A DNA stretch of 10,723 bases from Baffinella frigidus (taxonomy: Eukaryota; Cryptophyceae; Cryptomonadales; Baffinellaceae): the NCBI GenBank assembly GCA_026770585.1, contig MU646812.1, positions 46,160-56,882 on the forward strand. Direction: 5' to 3'. Made by a program: the position numbers and the translations under genes. The stretch's first letter is position 1, and every line of letters begins with the position of its first letter. The notes under the pieces were generated by a model. That model was not told the DNA's origin and did not search any database. It was given only the letters and a program-made list of their open reading frames with translations. Below are positions 9,401 through 10,723 of this stretch, in pieces.

Positions 9401-10664
9401 TCCGGGCTAGTTGGGGAGGGCGCTCTCGACGGGGAACGTACAGGAACCGCTTGTAGAACGCCTGTTCAGGTTTTAGGGTTTCGCCGTTAGGGCTAACGGT
9501 TGATAAAGAGGGGGGGGGGGTCAGGGTTGCACCCACAATCCAGTTGTTGTTGATCACGTGTGGCGTGCATGCGGCAGCATCCTCTCTCACTTGCATTTCC
9601 TCTCACACTTGCATCGGGTTCTCGGTTCGGGCCGAACCCTCCTTGGCCCTCTGTGCGGGAACCGTGCGTGAAGACGGGTGGGAGGAGGAAAGGGGAGGGT
9701 GCTGGACCTTCTTGGGGGCGTGGACCATGACCACGGCGATGCCGATCGTGTCGAACTGCGGCCGCCCCGCTCGTCCCATCATCTACGCACACGTGCGTCA
9801 GATGCTGACAAAGCTGACGTTGCTAACTTCAGCATCTGCGGACACCACACGGGGAGGACGCGCCCGTTTATTGCTGTTGGATGGGCGCCCCGCGCGTTAT
9901 GCTGCCGTCAGCTTGCTGACGTGTCAGATGCTGATATGCTGCCGTCAGCTTGCTGACGTGCTGACGTCAGCATTTACGGACACACCACTTGCTGACGTCA
10001 GCATCTCCGTTTATTGCTGTAGATTGGATGTAGAAGGGGGTGAACCGCCAGTAAGTTCTTTGCCCACCCACGCTACATACCTGGAGGACGTCGGTGATGG
10101 GGAATTCGACGTAGCGCTTAGAGGGGGCGTCGAAGAACTCTTTGCCCCTGATGATGACGAGGTGTGCGGGGAGGTTGACCCTACGAGAAACCCGGGCATG
10201 GGAGCCCCACGGCCTACCGTAGCCAATACTGTAGGCTTAATTACGGTATTGACTACGGTAGGCCGGCATTTAGAGCCTAGGCTCAAGTACCCTGGTTTCA
10301 GTTCGTTACCCTATGAATGTCTGCACCCACCCACCCTGCATACCTGGAGGACGTCGGTGATGGGGAAATCGACGTAGCGCCTGCTTGGTGCGTCGAAGAA
10401 CTCGGTGCCCTTGATGACAAACAATGCAACAAAAGCTGACGTTGACAGTTTAGTGAACCGTCACCAGAACCGTCAACATTTGCAACAGTTGCATTCTTTT
10501 CTGTGGCCCACAGATGTGGAAATCTGCAATACCTGGAGGACGTCGGTGATGGGGAAGTCGACGTAGCGCTTGCTCGGGGCGTCGAAGAACTCGGTGCCCT
10601 TGATGATGACGAGATGCGCGGGGAGGTTGACGCCCCACGCGAGCGTCGATGTCGAGACCAGCAC
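388..10664 (-). CDS. ASCC3: ASCC3/Slh1-like Ski2-family RNA helicase, C-terminal part, ten exons, partial at both ends
   Basis: This is a spliced gene; join 10533-10664, 9708-9782, 8932-9015, 7630-7734, 6458-6534, 5083-5181, 2911-3040, 2267-2363, 1414-1466 and 388-476 on the minus strand. The join gives 941 bp without a stop, and every intron phase agrees. Domains in order: motif V ([13 protein letters not shown]), motif VI ([11 protein letters not shown]), winged helix ([14 protein letters not shown] to [14 protein letters not shown]), then the Sec63-type helical domain ([35 protein letters not shown]). In known relatives ASCC3/Slh1 drives the ribosome-quality-control trigger complex, which splits collided ribosomes; ASCC3 also acts in alkylation repair. 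The sequence between motifs V and VI ([12 protein letters not shown] then [11 protein letters not shown]) fits the second cassette of ASCC3 and not Brr2, whose second-cassette motif VI is degenerate. Some later stretches ([10 protein letters not shown]) look equally Brr2-like. The start codon, first cassette and last exons are outside the window. The intact frame argues that the gene is functional. Confidence 0.88.
684..1025 (-). repeat. Three 5'-anchored copies of exon J
   Basis: Copies 991-1025, 838-862 and 684-716 each follow a cag acceptor and repeat AMIDVSA(D/N)LG for 8 to 13 codons. The two outer copies share long flanks (caaagatgg, ttcgtaccacacactggggg) in a 309 bp tandem unit, also partly present near 536-560. 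Confidence 0.85.
1026..1413. other. I-J intron stretch with no exon copy
   Basis: It holds a 16 bp perfect palindrome (GTGGCGGCGCCGCCAC near 1229), a short ACCCTCA heptamer pair near 1319-1336 and a TGGTACAAAA word at 1159. No exon similarity was seen. Confidence 0.5.
1414..1466 (-). CDS. ASCC3: Exon I: Sec63-type domain, probable GC donor
   Basis: Two bases and 17 codons: (D)[17 protein letters not shown]. It aligns without gaps to the family stretch (D)YDTDTKTVLDQALRVCQ. The acceptor is gcgcag|ATT. The only join that keeps frame and alignment with exon J uses CAG|gcactt, a GC donor. Conservation is weaker than in the other exons, so this is the least certain of the ten. A short 5' copy with the same acceptor context lies upstream near 1706. 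Confidence 0.68.
1697..1765 (-). repeat. 5'-anchored copy of exon I
   Basis: It has the same acceptor context (gagagaatt/cgcgcgcag|ATTACCAGA) as exon I, including upstream intron bases and a GAACGACC flank. Only about four codons are retained. Confidence 0.7.
1875..2158 (-). repeat. Two 3'-anchored copies of exon H
   Basis: Fragment 2115-2158 repeats the last ~14 codons and 1875-1942 the last ~22 codons of exon H, both ending at GCAG|gtctg. The following intron sequence (CTCGCAAATTCTGGTCAAA...CCGGTCA) is duplicated along with the true exon's donor flank. The shorter copy differs by two silent changes; the longer by five silent and two replacement changes. Confidence 0.87.
2001..2117 (+). repeat. 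Purine-rich GAGGGCGGGGAG tract
   Basis: Irregular repeats of GAGGGCGGGGAGAATGGC and shorter forms. In the transcript this is an almost pure pyrimidine stretch, between the two exon H fragments. It is low-complexity and G-quadruplex-capable on the plus strand. Confidence 0.8.
2267..2363 (-). CDS. ASCC3: Exon H: Sec63-type domain
   Basis: Thirty-two codons and one base: [19 protein letters not shown] then [24 protein letters not shown] is a strong ASCC3 signature. The acceptor is ccgcag|TTG and the donor is CAG|gtctgt. The single leftover G plus AT from exon I makes the Asp that the family shows here. Two 3'-anchored copies lie downstream at 2115-2158 and 1875-1942. Confidence 0.88.
2545..2556 (-). 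repeat. Tiny 3'-end copy of exon G
   Basis: The sense strand reads AAGAAG|gtgcgcccgc, matching the last two codons and donor of exon G (AAGAAG|gtgcgccccc). The match is short, so this is tentative, but it lies in the place the general rule predicts. Confidence 0.5.
2697..2898. mobile_element. Fold-back element with a perfect 20+20 bp central hairpin
   Basis: Outer arms are imperfect (CGAGGCTAGAAACGGGACC against CGAGGCTCGAAATGGGACT). The centre, 2791-2832, is a perfect 20 bp inverted repeat with a two-base loop. It lies in the G-H intron right after the exon G donor. No clear target duplication was seen. Confidence 0.6.
2911..3040 (-). CDS. ASCC3: Exon G: Sec63-type domain
   Basis: One base and 43 codons: [20 protein letters not shown], then [20 protein letters not shown], then AKK. 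The LPVRHNE block is a hallmark of ASCC3-type Sec63 domains. The acceptor is cggcag|GTT and the donor is AAG|gtgcgc. Six 5'-anchored copies precede it at roughly 150 bp steps, so this acceptor is the last of seven near-identical ones met by the spliceosome. Confidence 0.9.
3109..3927 (-). repeat. Six tandem 5'-anchored copies of exon G
   Basis: Copies 3109-3189, 3321-3363, 3481-3503, 3610-3651, 3720-3801 and 3884-3927 each start at the G acceptor. Acceptors lie at 3040 (true), 3189, 3363, 3503, 3651, 3801 and 3927, steps of 126 to 174 bp. Two types alternate: a long one ending at EFTGL and a short one ending at EDAL before a gtgtgttg flank. Larger units repeat at about 611 bp (3041 and 3652). 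The 3610 copy is frameshifted. Confidence 0.88.
3928..4230. other. Intron stretch with no exon copy
   Basis: Part of the F-G intron. It holds weak inverted words (TTGCCGGC near 3967 and GCCGGCAA near 4031; GGTAC at 4093 and 4189) but no coding similarity or clear element that I could support. Confidence 0.5.
4231..4355. mobile_element. Possible fold-back element with GGGGGTATTCAA ends
   Basis: CTGGGGGTATTCAA at 4231 pairs with TTGAATACCCCC and CCAG at the right end. Inside are a 20 bp tandem pair (4248-4267, 4268-4287) and a second TTGAATAC end at 4303-4312. Similar (T)TTGAATAACCCCCC motifs occur at 4694, 4863 and 5041. It could simply be a decayed repeat. Confidence 0.5.
4440..4525. mobile_element. 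86 bp short TA-flanked fold-back element
   Basis: Ends ACGCCAGCG and CGCTGGCGT are perfect inverses and are flanked by TA (4438-4439, 4526-4527). An inner hairpin pairs CGGTAGGA with TCCTACCG. No empty site was found, so the mobile nature is inferred. The CCGTAGGCAATCCGTAGG stretch recurs in part near 8807-8850 and 10211-10264. Confidence 0.55.
4563..5080 (-). repeat. Tandem block with three short 3'-end copies of exon F
   Basis: Fragments 4996-5009, 4818-4831 and 4651-4664 repeat the last ~14 bases of exon F and carry the donor gtgcgtcg, spaced 167 and 178 bp. The outer two sit in a larger duplication of 345 bp (compare 4566 with 4911). Each unit also has a G-heptamer stretch and an (A)TTCCAAA/aataacccccc motif. 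Confidence 0.78.
5083..5181 (-). CDS. ASCC3: Exon F: start of Sec63-type domain
   Basis: One base, 32 codons and two bases: [20 protein letters not shown] then [12 protein letters not shown]. It matches the C(I)..D(N)...(T/L).G.IA..YYL segment at the start of the Sec63-type domain. The acceptor is gaccag|GTG, and the donor is CCT|gtacgc. Four 5'-anchored copies lie upstream (5308-6063). Three very short 3'-end copies lie downstream (4651-5009), where the donor reads gtgcgt. Confidence 0.85.
5308..6063 (-). repeat. Four 5'-anchored copies of exon F
   Basis: Copies 6000-6063, 5841-5891, 5411-5442 and 5308-5357 start at an acceptor (tag for the farthest, cag for the rest) and run 10 to 21 codons from CIAMDND. 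The 5308 and 5841 copies belong to one larger duplicated block sharing flanks (gcgcatagac). A 203 bp fold-back element at 5588-5790 entered only one of the two blocks. Confidence 0.85.
5588..5790. mobile_element. 203 bp MITE-like element flanked by TA
   Basis: Inverted arms of about 40 bp begin TTGTCGATCTGGGCT and differ by one base and a 4 bp indel. TA lies on both sides (5586-5587, 5791-5792). The duplicated block at 5253-5268 reads gtgttaaggcgcatag with a single TA, giving the empty site. Inside, TGCTAT...ATAGCA forms a smaller hairpin. No coding capacity. Confidence 0.87.
6078..6221. mobile_element. 144 bp fold-back element
   Basis: Arms of about 30 bp (TCATCTCG(G/A)AAGATAACTG...) flank an AT-richer core with an inner palindrome (CTTAATTAGG / CCTAATTAA). 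Flanks are ACTT at 6074-6077 and 6222-6225; a related sequence cactttctcg at 5947 looks like an empty site. If the ends are placed at CATCTC, as in the 9071 element, the duplication would be six bases with one mismatch. Confidence 0.75.
6371..6440 (-). repeat. TTGAGGG heptamer array next to exon E donor
   Basis: About ten near-perfect units, written CCCTCAA on the plus strand. In the transcript it reads (GGGTTGA)n, beginning about 15 nt after the exon E donor. Such runs can form G-quadruplexes, and G-runs near donors often influence splicing; that role is inference. Confidence 0.9.
6458..6534 (-). CDS. ASCC3: Exon E: end of winged helix
   Basis: Twenty-five codons plus two bases: [19 protein letters not shown] then QELTDA, with the last Gly codon split. 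It aligns with the family segment joining the winged helix to the Sec63 domain (VNKFLSHLIEKSL in ASCC3). The acceptor is cggcag|GAC and the donor is TGG|gtgcgt, leaving phase 2, which exon F restores. A (TTGAGGG)-type array begins about 15 nt downstream of the donor in the sense strand. Confidence 0.85.
6702..6958 (-). repeat. Two tandem 5'-anchored copies of exon E
   Basis: Copies 6914-6958 and 6702-6746 begin at cag|GAC and carry [15 protein letters not shown] before losing similarity at the same point. Acceptors are at 6958, 6746 and 6534 (the true exon), spaced exactly 212 bp twice. The farther copy is identical to the exon over about 43 bases. Confidence 0.88.
7072..7128. repeat. Perfect 20 bp palindrome and adjacent CCCTAGG words
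   Basis: TAGGGTGAATATTCACCCTA (7072-7091) is its own reverse complement. It is followed by GCCCTAGG, TCCTAGGGCCC and CCGTAGGGC words that can pair imperfectly. The rest of 6959-7190 shows nothing gene-like. Confidence 0.7.
7192..7223. repeat. GT then poly-G simple repeat
   Basis: A (GT)n stretch runs into about 23 G. It lies in the D-E intron, in a part with no exon copy. Such runs are error-prone in sequencing. Confidence 0.85.
7287..7505 (-). repeat. 3'-anchored copy of exon D split by a fold-back element
   Basis: Positions 7485-7505 encode LLGNPAY and 7287-7298 the rest (YRLE) followed by a GAG|gt donor. The two halves are separated by the TA-flanked element at 7299-7482. Leaving that insert out, the copy lines up with the 3' part of exon D. 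Confidence 0.85.
7299..7482. mobile_element. 184 bp MITE-like element flanked by TA
   Basis: Terminal inverted repeats of 33 bp with one mismatch begin GAGC(C/T)ATTCCGGTAGG; after an 8 bp indel a further CTTCGAGA(T/C)TTCAA pairs. TA flanks both ends (7297-7298, 7483-7484). The uninterrupted homologous stretch in exon D reads ggtagtaggcgg with one TA, so the duplication is shown directly. TA targets are typical of Tc1/mariner-type elements; no transposase is present. Confidence 0.87.
7630..7734 (-). CDS. ASCC3: Exon D: winged-helix core
   Basis: Thirty-five codons, phase 0 at both ends: [20 protein letters not shown] followed by [15 protein letters not shown]. The [10 protein letters not shown] and FRR..NP.YY residues are diagnostic of the ASCC3/Brr2 winged helix. 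The acceptor is gggcag|GTT and the donor is GAG|gtcgcc. It is the only one of four tandem copies that keeps the whole exon; the other three, upstream at about 200 bp steps, lose the 3' part. Confidence 0.92.
7871..8334 (-). repeat. Three tandem 5'-anchored copies of exon D
   Basis: Copies 8271-8334, 8067-8135 and 7871-7933 each begin at a cag|GTT acceptor, carry about 21 codons (to LTWTF) and then turn into intron sequence. Acceptors step by 199, 202 and 199 bp, counting the true exon at 7734. A higher-order duplication of about 401 bp links the flank at 7741 with that at 8142. Two copies differ from exon D only silently (four and six codons); the middle one has three replacements. Confidence 0.9.
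8533..8807 (-). repeat. Three 3'-anchored copies of exon C
   Basis: Fragments 8763-8807 (15 codons), 8533-8577 (about 14 codons) and 8646-8663 (NHINAE only) each end at the GAG|gt donor of exon C. Donors are spaced 113, 117 and 169 bp. The first differs from the true exon by two silent changes only. Confidence 0.85.
8932..9015 (-). CDS. ASCC3: Exon C: winged-helix start
   Basis: Twenty-eight codons, phase 0 at both ends: [15 protein letters not shown] then [13 protein letters not shown]. This matches the conserved [14 protein letters not shown] block that opens the winged-helix region after the second RecA-like domain in ASCC3. The acceptor is ctgaacag|GCG, with a branch-site-like CTGAAC touching the AG; the donor is GAG|gtccgc. 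One 5'-anchored broken copy lies upstream and three 3'-anchored copies lie downstream. Confidence 0.9.
9071..9215. mobile_element. 145 bp fold-back element with 6 bp direct flanks
   Basis: Terminal inverted arms of about 64 bp start CATCTCA and end TGAGATG, with a loop near 9135-9148. Both sides carry AGCATG (9065-9070 and 9216-9221), a likely target duplication. It has no coding capacity, so it is MITE-like. It lies in the B-C intron just upstream of exon C. Size and CATCTC end resemble the element at 6078-6221. Confidence 0.78.
9413..9461 (-). repeat. 5'-anchored copy of exon C
   Basis: It starts at an identical ctgaacag|GCG acceptor and repeats AFYKRFLY. It then lacks five bases, which shifts the frame, and loses similarity before the donor. 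The base substitutions against the true exon are all silent (three). Confidence 0.85.
9708..9782 (-). CDS. ASCC3: Exon B: helicase motif VI
   Basis: Twenty-five codons, phase 0 at both ends. It reads [11 protein letters not shown] followed by [14 protein letters not shown]. QxxGRAGRP is the motif VI arginine-finger region; the Q is the last codon of exon A, so motif VI is split by an intron. The acceptor is gtgcgtag|ATG and the donor is AAG|gtccag. It is the only one of the ten exons for which I found no fragment copies in the flanking introns. Confidence 0.9.
9781..10020. repeat. Cluster of GCTGACGTCAGC-type palindromes
   Basis: The stretch is dense in TCAGATGCTGAC, GCTGACGTCAGCAT and related words. 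A 25 bp unit (atgctgccgtcag...) is repeated at 9899 and 9936, and CGTTTATTGCTGT occurs at 9865 and 10008. TGACGTCA is the classic bZIP/CRE core, but here it sits in an intron next to exon B, so a repeat origin is more likely than regulation. Confidence 0.6.
10081..10418 (-). repeat. Two 3'-anchored copies of exon A
   Basis: Fragment 10344-10418 repeats the last 25 codons of exon A and fragment 10081-10179 the last 33; both keep a donor (CAG|gtatgc and CAG|gtatgt). Both are open throughout. The longer copy changes KGT to RGK and one Asp to Glu. It also replaces a Ser codon AGC with TCT, so all three bases change but the residue stays. Donor spacing from the true exon is 189 and then 263 bp. 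Confidence 0.85.
10211..10264. repeat. Hairpin with GGCCTACCGTAG arms
   Basis: Arms of 19 bp (10211-10229 and 10246-10264) pair with one mismatch around a 16 base loop. It lies just upstream, in gene sense, of the exon A fragment at 10081-10179. It may be a short non-autonomous element. Confidence 0.6.
10423..10495. repeat. 73 bp inverted-repeat unit beside a truncated exon A copy
   Basis: Ends AATGCAAC and GTTGCATT are inverse, and inner arms GTTGACAGTT and AACCGTCAAC pair with one mismatch. It starts a few bases beyond the point where the exon A copy at 10344-10418 loses similarity, so it may mark the junction. Confidence 0.5.
10533..10664 (-). CDS. ASCC3: Exon A: helicase motif V
   Basis: Forty-four codons, phase 0 at both ends. 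It begins [17 protein letters not shown], the Ski2-family motif V, and ends [12 protein letters not shown]. The acceptor is ttgcag|GTG and the donor is CAG|gtattg. The acceptor is slightly uncertain because ttgcag also reads in frame as Leu-Gln, which would suit the family ([10 protein letters not shown]). Two 3' fragments of this exon with live-looking donors lie downstream at 10344-10418 and 10081-10179. Confidence 0.88.
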
Positions 10665-10697
10665 CTGCAAGTCAAGCCGCGATACATGACTTCATGT

Positions 10698-10723
10698 GGA
10701 TATATATATATATATATATATAT
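10698..10723. repeat. TA dinucleotide repeat at window edge
   Basis: (TA)n continues past the edge. It is in the intron upstream of exon A, and not a TATA box, because exon A is internal to the protein. Confidence 0.85.

Noticed and set aside
9899-10004. TGACGTCA sites as a bZIP-controlled promoter
   Set aside because: They are part of a local tandem repeat inside an intron, with no start of a gene nearby.
388-10664. Decayed pseudogene or an array of helicase paralogs
   Set aside because: Ten exons join in frame with matching phases and no stop, and each protein segment occurs once in complete form; only fragments are repeated.
388-10664. Brr2 (U5 snRNP helicase) identity
   Set aside because: The [10 protein letters not shown] segment fits Brr2, but the second-cassette motif VI here is an intact GRAGRPQFD, and [12 protein letters not shown] and SPHTKA fit ASCC3/Slh1 better.
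10698-10723. TATA-like repeat as a promoter
   Set aside because: The first exon after it encodes helicase motif V, far inside the protein; it is a simple repeat in an intron.

Overview
The window holds part of one eukaryotic protein-coding gene on the minus strand, and almost nothing else. Ten short exons (53 to 132 bp) lie between positions 10664 and 388. Joined in order, with matching intron phases, they give 941 bp of open reading frame with no stop. The protein is the C-terminal part of a large Ski2-like RNA helicase of the ASCC3/Slh1 type (ribosome-quality-control trigger helicase; Brr2 is its nearest relative). It runs from helicase motif V through motif VI, the winged-helix domain and into the Sec63-type domain. 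The first exons lie beyond the right edge and the last beyond the left edge.

Layout, right to left in gene order: exon A (motif V) 10533-10664; B (motif VI) 9708-9782; C 8932-9015; D 7630-7734; E 6458-6534; F 5083-5181; G 2911-3040; H 2267-2363; I 1414-1466; J 388-476. Introns of about 550 to 2040 bp make up some 90% of the window.

The introns are built largely from broken copies of the neighbouring exons. About 32 partial exon copies were found around nine of the ten exons, and they follow one rule. Fragments upstream of an exon keep its 5' part and its acceptor site. Fragments downstream keep its 3' part and its donor site. This is what repeated tandem duplication across exon-intron junctions would leave while keeping one intact exon. 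In several arrays the copies recur at regular 150 to 212 bp steps. Many fragments differ from the intact exon mostly by silent codon changes, which is unexpected for non-coding debris.

Small fold-back (MITE-like) elements sit on top of these arrays. Two can be proven from within the window, because an uninterrupted copy of the target exists with a single TA. There are also heptamer arrays related to the TTTAGGG telomere repeat (TTTCGGG, TTGAGGG), a purine-rich tract, long G homopolymers and a terminal TA repeat.

The organism is a eukaryote with GC-rich coding exons, donor sites of the form GTNCG rather than GTAAGT, at least one probable GC donor, little pyrimidine tract before acceptors, and plant/alga-type heptamers. 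That suggests a microalga or related protist, but the lineage cannot be fixed from this sequence. No RNA gene, CRISPR array, transposase gene or credible plus-strand gene was seen.
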